64,000 nt of DNA from Burkholderiales bacterium (GCA_019509985.1 JAEKLF010000040.1:20693-84692); one strand, 5' to 3'. Counted from the stretch's first letter, positions 30,201 through 45,200 are shown. Numbers and translations are program-made. Notes: generated by a model not told the origin, from the letters alone.

Positions 30201-33200
30201 GTCCAGCTGCCGTTGTCCAGCTTGGCGACCTTGATGCTGTGCTCGCCATTGCGCATGTCGGTCCAGGCGATGTACTGCGCGCCGCCCGGAGCGATGGCCA
30301 CGGCCGGCTGGCTGGACAGGCCTTGCGAGAGCTGGCCGAGGTCACCCCAACGGCCCCGTTGGACGATGCCGTCGGGCAGGCCCGGCATGGCGCCACGGTC
30401 CATCGTGTAGTCGACGGCCTGCAGCGTCGGCGCCGCAGTTGCTGCGGGCGCCGTGAAGCCGGCATCGTCGCCGTTCCCGCCGAACTGGATGACGTTGCCC
30501 GAGCCACCGCTGGCCTCGACCCGGCCGAAGCCCTGGGTGCCGTCGATGAAATCGTCACCGCCTTCGCCGAACAGCAGGTCGTTGCCGCCCTGCCCATACA
30601 GCTTGTCGCGGCCCGAGCCGGCCTCGTTGCCGCCGGTGCCGAAGTCGCCGTACAGGTAGTCCACGGCGTTGTCGTCGCCCGCGCCGCTGAGCGAGTGGCC
30701 GTAGAGCGTGTCGTGATCCGCGCCACCCAGCATCACGTCGGAGCCGGCGCCGCCCATCAGCGTGTCGTCGCCTGCACCGCCCTCGATGACGTCGTCACCG
30801 CTGCCGCCATCGATGACGTCGTTGCCGGCAAAGCCATAGAGCCTGTCGTCGCCTGCACCGCCGACGATCTGGTCGGCGCCATCGTCGGAGCCGTAGACCT
30901 GGTCGTTGCCGTCGCCGGCATCGATGGTGTTGAGGCCGTGTCCCGCGTGGACGATGTCGTCGCCCGCGCCGGCCGTGATGTCATCGTTGCCCCACCCGCC
31001 GTCCATCAGGTCGTTGCCGGCGCCCCCGGCGATGCGGTCATCGCCCCATTCACCGAACAGCTTGTCGGCCGCGCCGTCGTCGCTGCCATCAACCGCGAAG
31101 CCGACGAGGGTGTCGTCGCCCAGGTGGCCGTAGACCGTGTCGGCTCCCAGGCCGCCGTAGAGGGTGTCGTTGCCGGCACCGCCATCGATCCAGTCATCGC
31201 CAGCGCCGCCGTCGATGCGATCGTCGCCGCCCAGGCCATGGATTTCGTCCGCACCAGCGCCGCCGTCAATCCAGTCGGCACCGACGTCGGAGCCGTAGAT
31301 GAGGTCCTTGCCATCGCCGCCCGCAAGGCGGTCGCCATCGCCGTTGCCGGCGACGAGCAAGTCGTCGCCCGCGCCGCCGGAGAGGTCGTCCGCGTCGTCG
31401 CCGCCATAGAGCTGGTCGGCGGCGCTGCCACCAGTGATGCGGTCCTTGCCGCCATAGCCGTAGGCCGTGGTCGCAATGCCCAGCGCCGACACGTCCAGCG
31501 TGTCGTCGTCACTGTCACCCTCCAGCAGGATGTCGCTCGCGGACACCTGGCCGGCGGCGAGCACGCCGCCGCCCTGGCCCTTGTCCGCATTGCGGTAGTC
31601 GGCACGCATCGTCAGCCTGCCAGCGGCCTGAACCTTGCCAGCAATACTGATCGCGTCGCCTGCCTGGAGCGTCACCGCGCCGGCCACGGCGCTGATCTGC
31701 GCGGCGCTGCCGACTTCGATGTTTTCGCCGTCAGCGTTGCTGTCGAGTGTCGTCAGCCGCACGTCGCCGCGCGTCGCTGCGACCTGGTCGACCTGCAGCG
31801 CACCCGCGGTTTCCGCCAGGTAGACGTCCTTGGACGCGTTCGCACGCACCAGGCCGGCGCTGTCGATCTCGACGTCGTTCAGCAGCGCGCCAATGGCACC
31901 GTCTTGAGCAGTCAACGTGATCTTGCCGCCGATGACATCGGCTGCCGCGTCGTTCAGCGCGTCGACGATGCCACCGTCGGCGGCCGCCAGCGTCACGTCG
32001 CGCGCCCCTGTCGACTGCACCTGGCCCAGGCGCAGGTCCCCGGCCGTCTCGGTCAGCTGGATGCTGCCGTTGGTGCGCACGTCCACGTGGCCCGTCCCCG
32101 TTACATCGGCATTGGCCGTGACGTCAATGCGCGTGGCACCCGGTTCGGCCTTGACGGCGATGTTGCCGTCTGCCTTCAGCAGGGCGAAGTTGGTTTGGGT
32201 GTCAATCTCCGTGCCGCCGGTGCCGAAGATGGCCAGCGGTGCGATAAAGGCTGGGCCCGAGCCGTCGGGTTTGTAGTGGTTGACGTATGAAGCGGTGGCA
32301 CCCGCGGTGCCGCCCGAGATCGTCTCGGTCACGTCCACCACGTAGCTGCCCAGCACCTGGGACGCGGCCGTCTGCATCAACGTGGGGCGCAGCAGCAGAT
32401 CGATGTCGCCACCAGCTTGCAGCAGGCCGACGTTGAGCTTGCCAGGGTTGGCGCCACCGCGGTCCAGCAGCGCCAGGCCCAGGGCCAGCTCGCCACCGGC
32501 CAGGGCCGTCAGGCCTGCCTCGCGACCGGCGCTCGCGACCAACTGGACGTCAAGGCGCTGGCCTTGGCCGATGTCGCCTTTGGCGTCCAGGGCCACGGTG
32601 TTGCTGCGCAGCTTCTGGGCGTCTGATACGGAGCGGACGTCGCCGTCCGTGGTGACAGTGGTCGTGCCAATGGGGTTGTCGATCAGGCCGGTCAGTGCGA
32701 CGTTGCCACCGCTCTCGATGTTGATGGCCGTCGGCCCGTACTCGTTGACGATGTCGAAGCCGAGCTCGTTGCGCTCGGTGGCGATGGTCACCTTGGCATG
32801 GCCGCTGAGGTCCACCGGGTTGATGTCGCCGACCTGGAGTTCCTTGCTGGAATGGTTGATGAGGTCGACGGTCTCGTAGCTGTGGCGGCTGATCAGCGTG
32901 CCCAGCGAGCCTTCGATGCGACCCATGTTGGACAGCGGCAGCAGCGGCTGGGCGTTGGTCGCGAAGCGCACGGTGCCGGCATTGCCGTCGTTGTCGATAC
33001 CGTCGACGACGATGAGGCCGGCCTGCTCGTGGGCGGTCACGCCCTGGGCTTCGACGATGTGGCCCGCCTCGTCCACGACCAGGCGCGGCACCGGAGCCGA
33101 CAGCAGGATCAGGTCGCCGTCATAGTGGATGACGCGCTGGCGGTTGTTGAGCTCCGTTTCCTCGTGGTCGGCCTGCTCCCAGGGCAGCGCCGAGAAGCCA

Positions 33201-36200
33201 TCGGCATCGCTGCTGGCATCGGGCCGGCTGCCGGCCACGATGGCCTCCACGTCGATGGCACGGCTGGCCAGCGAGGCGCCGTCGTCCACTTGGATCAACG
33301 AGGCCTGTTGCTGCATGGCCCAGGCGTGCGATTCCGGCGCGCCGGCAATGCTGCCGCCGTCCGAATAGGCGTGCGAGTTCAGGTTGGCGTTCTGGTGGGC
33401 CGCCGTCACGTCAAGGGCGTCCACGCCCTTAAGCTGGGCGCCGCCAGCCACATTGACGCGGGCGTTCGAGTTGAAGAAGGTGCGAGCCTTGGAGTCCGGG
33501 TCGGAATACAAGACCGAACCGGCCGATGCCTCAGCGGCGGCTCCAATCCGCGACTCGTCCACCTGGGCCAGCAGGTTGAGCTTCTTGTCGCTGGCCACCA
33601 GCGCGCCCGCGCCGATGTTGACCTGCGTCTCGCGGGCCGCGCCGCCGAAGTTGTCGTCGCCGGCGTTGCCGATGGTCCACCAGGCGTTGGCGGAACCACC
33701 CGAGCCGAGGAAGGCGTAGGCAAAGGAGTCGGCGGTGCTGCTGCCCTCGGCGCCCATGGTGGCCTTGAGGTCCACGTCGCCCTTGGCTTTGAGCCTGGCG
33801 TCGGCAGCGATCGCGGTGGTGGTCGTCGGCAGGGCCTGCACCAACGAATCCGCGCCGTTGCTGGAAATGCCTGCCGCCGCGCCGCCCGCATAGGCGGTGC
33901 CGACGGCGACCACGCGGTTGTCGGCCGTGACGCCGATGCTGCCGCCGGCATCGATCTGGGCGCCAGTGCCAACGTTGGCGGTGGAGGATTGCGTCAGGTA
34001 GATCTTGACGTCGGAATGGCCGAAGCCGCCGACCAACGCGCCCGCACCCGCACCGGCCTGCGCCGCTGCGGTGCCGTGGTTGCGCGAGGCGATCTCGACA
34101 TTGCCGGTCGCGCTGATTTGCGCGCCATTGCCGAGGCCGGCTGTGACGGTGGGCGACTCGTTGACAAGCGCATCCGCGCCGACGCCGGCGACGCCCAGTG
34201 CGAAGCTGGGCGCCACGGCCACGGCACGGCTCACGCCGTCGATGCCGAGGTCGTTGTTGGCGGAGACGAGCCCGCCGGCGCCAACCAGGCGCTGGCTGTT
34301 GCCATCGAGGGCGCCCGTCAAGTCGGCAGCCAGCCACTGCTGACCACTCGCGCCGGTGGCATCCAGGTCCAGGCCTTCGACGCCGACGTACTGCGCGCCG
34401 ACGCCGGCCGCCGTGATGTTGACGGCCGCGCCGCCCGGGGTGGTGCTGAGCAGGAAGCCGTTGGCGTCGATGCGCTTGACGTAGTAGGTCTGGCCGCTGA
34501 CCAGGCCGGCAATGGCCTTCTCGCCGAAGCGGGTCAGCGTGTGCGTGGCGGTGTCGGCCGCGGCGCTGCGCGACAGGTTGACGAAGACGTCGGTGCCATC
34601 ACCCTTGATAGGGCCGGTCGACAGCTTGATGGCGTCGGCATCCACGCGGTAGACGTAGTAGGTGCCGTTGTTGCCGAGGCCGCCCAGCGACGTGCCGGAC
34701 GTGGTGTAGGTGATCTTGTCGCCGGTCCGCAGCGCCGTGCCGTTGACCGGCGCGGGCAGGTAGATGCGGTCGCCGTCGGCATCGACCGATGAGCCGTAGA
34801 ACGCGGGTGCGTAAGGGCCGCGGTAAGTGACGGCCTGGCCGTCAGCAAAGCCATGGTTGGCCAGCATGATCGCATCGGTAGCGGCATTCGCTGCCGCGCC
34901 CGAGAAGACCGCCAGGCCCTGGGTCACCTGCGCCAGGCTGGTGCCGAGCTTGACCGTATAGGCGTCGATGACGCGCACGAAATAGGACTGGCCCTTGACC
35001 AGGCCGGCGATGCCGCTGCCGCCGTTGGCATGGTCGTAGACCATCTGGTCGCCCGTGGCCAAGCCGTGCGGGCTGGCGAAGCGGATGATGTCGGCCTTCG
35101 CGTCGACGTTGCCGGCGGCGAAGGGGTTGCCCAGCACGACGGTGTCCGCGTCGATGACGATGACGCCATAGGACTTGTCAGCGACCAGCCCGCCCAACGC
35201 AGCATGGCCTTCGCCGGGTGCGTATTGGATGCGGTCGCCGGTGGCTAGGCCGTGGGCCTGCGCCGTAGTGATGCTGTTGGCCGTGGTGTCGACCGAGGCG
35301 ATGCTGCCGTCGGACAGCGAGGCCGGTGCGCCATGCACGGCCTCGATGGTGACGTCCTGCGCCTTGATCTCGCTGCCCGCACCGGCCAGCGCCGTGACCG
35401 TGGGCGTGGCAGTGGCTGTGGCATCGACCTTGCCGAAGCTGCCGGCCAAAGCAATGTTAAGGCCCTGGGCCAGCGCATCGGCATCGGTGAGGCTGCTGGC
35501 GCGCAGCACGGCGTTGCCTGTGGTCTCCACCTTGGCGTTGGTGCCCAGCTGAGCCTGCACGGTCGGCTTGACCGTCGCGGTCACGTCCGAGCCGCTGCCG
35601 GAGAACCCGGCAACATTGGTGCTCTCGGCATGGGCCAGCGCGCGGTCCACACCTTCGGCCTGCAGGTCCAACGATGCGGCGTTGATGCTGGCACCGTTGC
35701 CCACCAGGGCCTTCTCCGAGCTGGAAGCGGTGGCGGTCGCATCGAGGAAACCGACGCCCGCCAGCCCGGCCATGAAGCCGTTGCCATCGGCCTGCGCGAG
35801 GTTGACGCCATCGGCATGGACGGCGACCTGCGAGCCGGCTGTCAGTCGCGCATTGGCATTGACCAGCGCCTGCACGTCCGGCGTTGCGAAAACCGTGACG
35901 TCAGAACGGGCGGCGCTGCTGGCGGCGACCACCGGTGCGTCCGCATTGGCGAACGCGCCGGCCAGGCGGCCGTCAGCGGGTCGCAGCGCCACGCCGGTGG
36001 ACGGGTCGACGTTGTAAGCCGCGTGCACGGCAATGCCACCGCCGGCGTTCAACGTGCCGCCCGCGCTGGCGATGACGTCCGGGTCAAGCGTTGCACGGGA
36101 GCGGCTGTAGCCTTCGGTGGCACCGCCCACAGTCAGTGCGCGCACGTCGGTCTCGACGCGATGGTCGGCAGCAGCGAGCACATCGACGTCGCCAGTGCTG

Positions 36201-39200
36201 CTCAGCAGCGTGCCGTCACCGATGGCGGCACGGACTTCCGGCCGAACATCGGCAATGGCTGCATTGGCCTGGGCGGCGACAAGGCCGCCGGTCAGCGCGC
36301 TGACATCCACATCGGCCGTGATCTCGGAGCGGGCCGCCACCTCCACATCGCCCACGCCGCCGGTCTGGCCGATGCGCGCATTGGCGCCGATGGTCGCGGC
36401 GACTTCGTTGACATTCGCCTTGCCGACGGTGAGTTTGGCAAAGCTCGGGCCTACGGCTGCGGCGCCAACGGTGGCGCCGGAGGTTTGCAGCTTCAGCGTC
36501 TGGTCGGCGTCGGCCGTGACGGACAGCGAGGCCGCCTTGCCGACGATGCCGCCCTCCGCCAGAGCCGCTTGCACAACGCTGGCGTCATTGACGAAGGAGA
36601 CGGAGGCACCCAGCCCCACGAGGCCACCGGCGGCGGCGACCGTGCGCTGGACGATGTTCTCGTCCAGCTCGGCGGCGATCACGACGTCGCCGCCGGCCGC
36701 AAGGCTGCCGGCGACACTGGTGCGCGCGTTGTGCGCGACGTTCAGCACCGCGACGGCACCACCGACGCCGACGAGACCCACAGCTCCGCCACCCACGGTG
36801 AGTTGGGCCTGGCTGGCGTCCTTGGCCTGCACGGCGATGTCGTCACCGGCCGTGACCTGGGCGCCCGCTTCCACGGTGGCCTGCGTGCCCTTGGTCTCGG
36901 CCGGGTTGGCCAGCAGGGCCTTGATGCCGGCGGCATTGGCCGACTTGGCGTTGACGCTGCCACCTGCACCGGCATTGATCTTTGCCAGGCGCTCGGAAGC
37001 GCTGGTGCGGCCATCAGCGGTGTTGCCCTTGGCATAGCCATTCAACAGGCCGCCCACGCGGGCGCCCTCCCCACCGGCCTGATCAGCGGCAAGCTGGTCC
37101 ATGCGCACGTTCTTGTCGTTCTCGAAGGCGTTGTCGGTAGCGTTGTCGCTGTTGGAATAGGCGCCGGACAGCGGTGTGCCCAGCGACCAGACCGAGACGG
37201 CCCCTGCCAGGCCCACGACGCCACCGCCCGCACTCATCGTGAAGCCGCGGTGGTCGGCCTGCTGCGAGGCTTCGATGGTCACGTCGTCCTTGGCGCCGAC
37301 CTTGGCGCCGGCCTTGACGGTCGCGTTCGTGTCGTTCTTGACGCTGCCGATGTCGATCGCGCCGGCAATGCCGACCACGCCGCCGGCCAGCGAGCCGGCA
37401 AAGGAGCGCGTCTGCACCGTGTTGGCTGCGCGGACGTTCACGTCCTGGTCCGCCGATGCGGCGGCCTGGTCGCGTTCGTTGATCCTGGCGCCGGTGTCCA
37501 CCAGCGCCGTCGTATTGGAGTCGATCAGCGTCACCGCGACGCCGCCGGCGATGCCGGCCACGCCGGCACCGGCCGCGGCGGCCAGGTGGGTCACGCTTTC
37601 GGCGGAGGTGGCTTGCACGTTCACGCCTGCGGCACCGTCCAGTTGCGCATTCGCGCCCACGATGGCGGTCGTCGTCTTGCCGAGGTTGAGCACGCCCACC
37701 GATGCGCCCAGGCCGGCCACGCCGGCACCGATGGCGCCGGAGAAGACGCGCATGCGACTGCTGTCGTCGGCCGTCACGTCCAGCGTGCCGCCGGCCATGA
37801 CGCTGGCGCCGGCACCGATCGTGGTGGTCGTCGTGTTGTTGACGATGGGCACGCTGACGGAGCCACCAATGCCCGCCGTGCCACCGCCAACGCCGGCGTT
37901 GACCATGACGAGGTTCTCGTCGGCGCTCGCGCCGACGCTCACGTCTGCCCTCGCATTGACGCTGGCGCCGGCACCGATGGCCGCGCTGGTGTTCATCGCG
38001 ACACTGCTGACACCCACAGCCGGCGCGACACCGGCACCGGCCGCGATGCCGATGGAGCCGCCCACGTCGAGCTGATAGAGGTCGTTGGACGCACCCACGT
38101 GGACGGACTGCCTCGCCGCAGCGGTTGAAAGATCGGTGTTGACCTGTGCACCGTCGCCCACGCGCGCGCTGACCGTCGAGTCGACGACGCTGACGCCTGC
38201 GGCGACCGACACGGCCGCCGCGCCGGAGCCGCTGCCGGACACGGCCCAGTTCTTCAGGCTGTCGCGGTTGGTGGCGCTGATGGCCAGGCCCTGTACGGCC
38301 TCGGTGGCCAGCGCCGTGTCGCGCAGTTGGGTGAACAGCGGATCGTTGCCGCGGTCGTCCTGGCCGTCATGGTCGCCGTCGACGGCCGTGCTGACCGGCG
38401 CAAAGCGCAGGTCGGCGGCGGTCGGGCGCTGGCCGTTGGCGATGCCCGCGGCGACCGACAGGTTCTTGCCGCTGCCGGCCGAGAAGGATTCGACCAGGTC
38501 CCCGGTGGCGGCCTGGATGGCGTCCTGGCCATCGGCGGTCACCTTGGCGCCCTGGCCCACGAAGGCCTCGACCTTCTTGGTGACGACCGGTACACCGACT
38601 GCCGCGCCCACGGCGGCCGAACCGCCCAGGGCCAGCGTGCCGGCGATGTTGGTGGAGTCGAGCTTGTCGTCCGCGGCGATGGCGATGCTGCCGCGAGCAT
38701 GGACGTCGCCCGCACCCAGGCTGGCGCTGGCATCCAGCGGGTCGTCACCGATGAAGGCGCGCACCGTCACGTCGGCCACCAGCACGCCGGCTGCGCCGGC
38801 CACACCGGCCGTGCCGCCGGCGGAGCCGGCCGCGGCGACCGAGGTGAGGGTCTCTTGCGAGGCCGCATCCACGCGGATGTTGCCGCCCACGCTGGCCGCG
38901 GCGCCGGAGCCGATCTGGGCTTCGGTCGTCTTGCCCAACTTGTTCACGCCGGCGCCGGCGCCCACGCCGGCCGTGCCGCCCAGGGCGACGGAGCCGCCGA
39001 TAGCCAGCAGGTCGGTGCGGTCCTTGGCCAGCACCTGCAGGTCGCCCGCGGTCGTGGTGACGGCCACGCCGTCGCCCACGGTGGCGCGTGTCGTCTCGTT
39101 CAGCACGTTGACGACGGCCGATCCGGCCACGCCGGCGGTGCCGCTGCCGGCACCGGCCGCGGCGATGGTGCGAACATCTTCGGCCGAGTCGGCCTTGACC

Positions 39201-42200
39201 GTGATGTCGGCATCGGCGCCACGTGTGGCCAGCTTGGCCTGGTCGCCCACGGTCGCTTCGACGCGGTCCGTGTGCACCAGCGTTGTGTTCGACACACCCA
39301 CGCCTGCATCGGCGCCCACGGCTAGTTGGCCAGCCACCTGCAGGCTCTTGAGCTGGCCGCTGGCCAGCACGTCGATGGCGCCGGCATCGACCTTGGCGGC
39401 CTGGCCGACAGTGGCCGTCGTGGCCGTGTCCATGACCAGCACACCGACGGACCCGCCCACGCCCACGCTGGTGCTGAGGCCCGCGGCCGCAGCCACCGAC
39501 AGGACGTCCTCGTCGCTGGCGGCGCGCACGGCGACGCGGCCTTGGGCGTCCACGTCCGAGCCCTGGCCGATGGAGGCCGCGGTGTTTTTGTGGAAGACGC
39601 CCACGTCCACGCCTGCGGTGACGGCCGTGCCGTCCTTCAGCGCCGCGGCGAGCGCGCCGGCGGCAGAGACGATGCTGGTGTGGTCCTTGGCCTCGATGGT
39701 CACCGACTGCGTGGCCGGCGCATTGACGATGCGATGGTTCACGTCGACGTTGCGGCCCAGGCTGGCTTCGGTCACCTCGTCGAAGACGTTGACGACCACC
39801 GAGCCGCCGACGGCCGTGTCTCCGCTGCTGACGCCCGCACCGGCAGCGCCGGAGCTCACGTACTTGCTGTCCGGCACCAGCGGGATCTTGCCGTTGGGGT
39901 CGAGTTGGGCGAGCAGCGGGTTGACCGCCGCGTCGGCGCTCACGACGATGGCACCGGGGGCGTCGAGGCTGGCGTGGTCGCCGACCGCGGCCACCGTGTC
40001 GTTGTCCAGCACTGTCACGGCGAAAGCCGCGCCCACGCCGCGATTGCCGCCCAGGGCGCCGCCGCCGGCCAACGTCTGCTGGCCGATGCGGCTCTTGGCG
40101 GCCACGGTGAGGTATTCGCTGGCTTGCAGCTCGGCACCGGCGCCCACGCGGGCCTCGGTGTTCTGATGGACGACGGCCACGGCGGCGGAGCCGGCCCAGC
40201 CTTCGTCCTTGCCGCCGCTGGACGCGGCCGCGGTGGTGCGGAAGTCACTGCTGCCGTCGGCGGCCACATTGCCGGCGGTGACGGACACGTTCCTTCCTTC
40301 CAGCTTTGCGCCATCGCCCACCAGGGCGCGGCCGCTGATTTCGGCGGCCGTCACGCTGACGGCCGCGCCAACGCTGGTGTCCGTGGCAATGCCGTTGGCG
40401 TTGCCACGGGCCTGGTTGGTCGCATCGGCATCGGTGCTGGCGGCCACACTCAGGTCGCCGCCCGCCTTCAGTTCTGCGCCCGCGGCCACGCTGGCCGTGT
40501 TGCGCAGGTGCAGCGACGTGACGCTGACCACCGCGGCCACGCCCACGTCGGCAGCCTTTATGCTGGCCTGCTCGTCCGCCTTGGCGTCAGCCGCGTCGGC
40601 GCCATCCTTGGCCTTGGGTACGTCCTTGTCGCTGGCCTCAGCGTTGGGGTTGTTCTTGACCTGGCCTTCGGCCTCCGTGTCGGCGCTCTTGGCGCCCTTG
40701 GAGGCGCCCTGTGCGCTGGCACGCGCCTGAATGTTGCTGGCTACCTGGGCAGCGCTGGTCACGGCGATGTCGCCCGCAGCGTTCACGGAACGGCCCGCCG
40801 TGGCGCTGACCTCGTCGTCCAGCACCTGCACCGCCACGTTGGCGCCCACGCCGGCTTCGCCGCCCACGCCGTCGGCGTCGGACGTCATCAGCGCCGTGTT
40901 CTTGTGCGTGGCGCTGATCTCGACCTTGCCACTCGCATTGAGCGCACCATCGCCGGCACCCAGGGCCGCTGCCTTGTCATGGTTGACGACCGCCACGGCC
41001 ACCGCCGCGCCCACGCCGGTGCCCGAGCCGCCGCCGGTCTTGCCGGCGGCAGCGCCGTTCTTGGCCACGGTGTTGACGCTGTGCTCGCCGCTGGCGGCGA
41101 TCTTGGCGTCGGCCACCGTGCCGGCCATGCTGGCGCCGTCCTCGACGCGAGACGTCGTGTCGGTGTTGATGACGTTCAGTGCCACCGAGGCGCCCACGCC
41201 TACGGTGCCGGCCTGCGAGCCCACCTTGTCCTTGGGCTCGGCCACGGCATCGGCCCGCGTGTTCGACTGCGAGGCCACCGTGAGGTCGCCACCCTTGAGC
41301 TTCAGCTTGGCAGAGCCGCTGACCGTGGCCGTGCTGTCCACGTCGGCGATGTTGACCGCGACCGAACCGGCCACGCCGACCTTGTCGGAGCCAGCGCCGG
41401 ACTTGGCACGGGCCTCGAAGGCCATCGTGGGAGCGGGCTGGCCATCGTCGGCCGCACCGTTGGTGGCATGCACGCCGAGCCCCTTGGCCTCGATCTCGTT
41501 GTCCGCGCCCACAAGGGCGCGGTTGCTGACGTTAGCGACATTGATCGCCACGGCGACGCCCACGCCATCGTTGGAGCCATCACCTTGCTGCTTGACCACG
41601 GCCGAACCGTCGGCCTGGGCCTTTGCGTCGCTGTCAGCGGTGGATTGCAGGCTCACATCCTTGCCGGCCTTGATCTTGCGGCCCGCACCGGAGGCGGCCA
41701 GCGTGTCGCTGTCGGCCACATTGACGGCTACGGCGCCGGCCACGGCGACAGACCTGGCCGTGCTGGCGCCGTTGGTGCTGCTGATGTCAGACACCTCGGC
41801 CTTGCCCTTGGTGGGCGCATCCGCGCTGTCGCGCTGGCCATGCTGGGCCGCCACGCTGTCGGCGGCCTTGCGCTGGCCATCCTTCTGGTTGTCCACGCCC
41901 TTGGGGTCGGCCTTGGGATCGGCCTTGTCGTCCTGCTTGCCGCCCTTGGCGCTGGCCGTGGCACTGGCCGTGCTGGCCTGCGCGCTGGCCGCCGAGACCT
42001 TGACAGCGCCGCCGGCTTCGGCGTCGCGGTCCAGCACGGCACTGGTCTTGTCGACGACCACACCGACGGCGACTGCCGCACCGAAAGCGGTGTCGGTGGC
42101 CGTGGCGTTGCCGGTGGCCGTGGTTTCTGCGTTGCCGCTGTGCTTGGCGCTGATGGCGATGTCCTTGCCCGCATTCAGCGCATCGCCCTCACCCGTGGCT

Positions 42201-45200
42201 TGAGCGATCGTGTCCAGGTGGGCGACGGTCACGGCCGCCACCGGCACGACGGCGTCGCCACCCGCGCCCGTGGCCTTGGCGCCACCTTCGGCCGTCGTCT
42301 TGACGGCATGCTTGGCGTCAGCCGCGACGGCAATACCGCCCTCCGCATTCACGTTGGCCTGACCCTCGATGGCCGCACGCGTGTTGTCGTCCACGACGTT
42401 GATCGCGGCGGATGCGCCGACACCGGTCTTCCTGCCATCGACCTCGCTCTTGGGCTTGGCCGTGGCACTGTTGTCGCTGCTGCTCTTGGCGCTGACCTTG
42501 ACGGCGCCATCGGCACCCGTCTGCGTGATCTTTGCACCGGCAGACAGCAGGGCTTCGGTCTTGGCGTCGCCCACGTTGATGGCCAGCGCGCCAGCCACGC
42601 CCACGTCGCCGCCACCGGCACCGGAGGTGGCCGTGGCCGCAAAGGCGTGCTTGCCGGTCTTGCCGTCCTTGTCGGCCACCATACCCGCCGTCACGGCCAG
42701 ACTCTTGGCCGTGACCTCCCCGCTGATGCTGGCGCGGTTTTCCACGTCGCCCACGTTGATGGCGATAGCGGCGCCGACGCCCCAGTCGTCCTTGTTGTCA
42801 TCGGCCGGCTTGCCCAGGGCCGCCGTGCCGTCGGCCGTGGCCGAGCCGTCGATGTCAGCCAGCGACTGCACGCTCACAGCGTCGCCCGCGATCAGCTTGC
42901 CGGCCACGCTGGCGCTGGTGCGGCTGACCGACAGGTTCACCGCCACGGCGCCGGCCACGCTGACGGCGCTCTGGCCATCGGCCTTGCCGTCCTTGTCGGC
43001 CACTTCGGCCTTGGGCGTGTCGCCGGCTTCCTTGCTGTCGCGCTTGCCGGTGTCGGCTGCCACCTTGTCGGCGGCCTTGCGGGCGCCGTCCTTCTGCTTG
43101 TCGACGGCCTTGTCGTCGGAGTCATCGGCTTTCTTGGCCGCGCCGCCCTTGGCGCTTGCCGAGGCGCTGGTGGCGCTGGACTGGGTGCTGCTGGCGCCGA
43201 CATCGACCCTGCCCCCGAACGTGGCCTCGCGATCGAACGTGGCGCGCGTGGTGTCGTTGACAACGCCCACGGCGACAGCGATGCCCACGGCGGAATCGGT
43301 CCCGGTGGGCTTTCCCTTGGCGCTGGTCTTGGCCTCGCCCGTGTGCTCGGCGTCGATCTTCAGCGCGCCGCTGCCGGCCAGCGTGCCGGCGCCAGTCGCT
43401 TCGGCGATGGTGTCGAGGTTGGCCACGGTGACGGCGAAGACCGGCGTCACAGCGTCGCCGGTCTTGTCCTTGGCCTCCGCGCCGTTCTCGGCGGCGGTCG
43501 TGATGGCGCTCTCGCTGTCGGCGGTGATGGACAGGTCGCCGGCGCCCTGCACGAAGGCCTGGCCTTCGGCGGCCGCGCGGGTGGTCTCGTCAATGACGTT
43601 GACGGCGATGGACGCGCCCACGCCCGTCTTGCTGCCCGAGCCGCTGGCGCCGTCGGCGGGCTTGGCCTCGGCCGTGTTCTCGGTGCTGCTGGCGGCAGCC
43701 ACGGTGACGGCGGCATCGCCGACCTGGTTGACGCGCGCCGTGTCATTCAGCCGCGCCGTCGTGTCGACGCCGCCGACGTTGACGGCCAGCGAGCCGGCCA
43801 CGCCGACCTCGCCACCGCCGGCACCCGAGGTGCTGGCGGCCGAGAAGCTGTGCTTGGCATCGTCGCCGGCCATGCCGGCATTCACCGACAGGCCCTTGCT
43901 CGTGACGACGCCGGCCACGCTGGCCAGCACGTCCACGTCGGCCACGTTCAGGGCCACGGCAATGCCGGCGCCGGTGTCATCGTCGGCGCTGGTGGAAGCC
44001 ACCACGGCCGAGGCATCGGCCTCGGCCTTGCCGTCAATGTCGGCCAGGGCCTTGACGCTGACAGCATCGCCCACCGTCAGCTCGCCGCCGAGACAGGCCT
44101 CGGTGTGGCTGTCGGCGATGTTCAGCGCGATCGCGCCAGCGGCGCTGACGGCCGAGCTGCCGTTGCCCGCGGCGTCTGGGGCTTCGGCCTTGGGCGCCTT
44201 CGCGGCGTCGTCGGCCTGGCCGCGCTGGCCGGCGTCCTTGGCCGCCTTGTCGGCGCTGGCGACGGCAGCGTCCTTCTGCTTGTCGGTTGCCTTGGCGTCG
44301 GTGTCTGCATCCTTGGCCTTGCCGCCCTTGGCGCCCGCCGTGGCCGTGCTGGTGCTGCTTTGCTGGCTGTTGGCCGCGATGTCGGCCTTGCCGCCCACGG
44401 TGGCATGGCGATCGAAAGAAGCCTTGGTGGTGTCGCGGACCGCGCCCGCCGCCAGTGCAATGCCGACGGCCGTGTCCTGGTTGTCACCGCCATCGGCCTT
44501 GCCGATGGCGGTGGTCGTCGCGTCACCGGCATGCTTGGCGGTGACGGTCAGGGCGCCGCTCGCGGCAAGCGTGCCGCCGCCGCTGACATCGGCGGTCGTG
44601 TCCAGCGTCGCCAGCGTCACGGCGATGCTGGGCGCATAGGCGCTGGCGCCCGCCGCGCCGGCCTCGGCCGTCGTCGCGAGCTTGTTCTTGGAGTCAGCCG
44701 TGACGTCCACCTTGGCCGCGCCGTCGATCTTGGCGGCGCCCTGGATGCGTGCCGTGGTGGTCTCATCGACCAGGTTCAGCGCCACGGCGGCGCCGACGCC
44801 GGTCTTCTTGCCGGACACCTCCTTAGGTTTGGCCTCCGCCGTGTGCTCGCTGCTGCTCTGGGCCTTGATGGCCAGGTCGGAGCCGTCCAGCGCCAACTGG
44901 GCCATGTTCTCGACGCCGGCCGTCGTGTGGCTGGTGCCCACGTTGATGGCCAGCGCACCCGCAGCGCCGAACTTGCCGCCGCCGGCACCGGCGGTCGCCT
45001 GGGCCTTGCTGGTGTTCTTCGCGTCGCCTGCGGTACCGGCCGTCAGGCTCAAGCCTTTGCTGGCGAGCTTGCCGGCCATGTAGGCGTTGGTCTCGACGGA
45101 ACCCTTGTTCAGTGCGATGGCGATACCCACGCCATCGCTGCCCGCGGTGGTGGCACTGCCATCGGCCACCGCGGCGCTCTGCGCCTCGGCCTGGGCAGTA

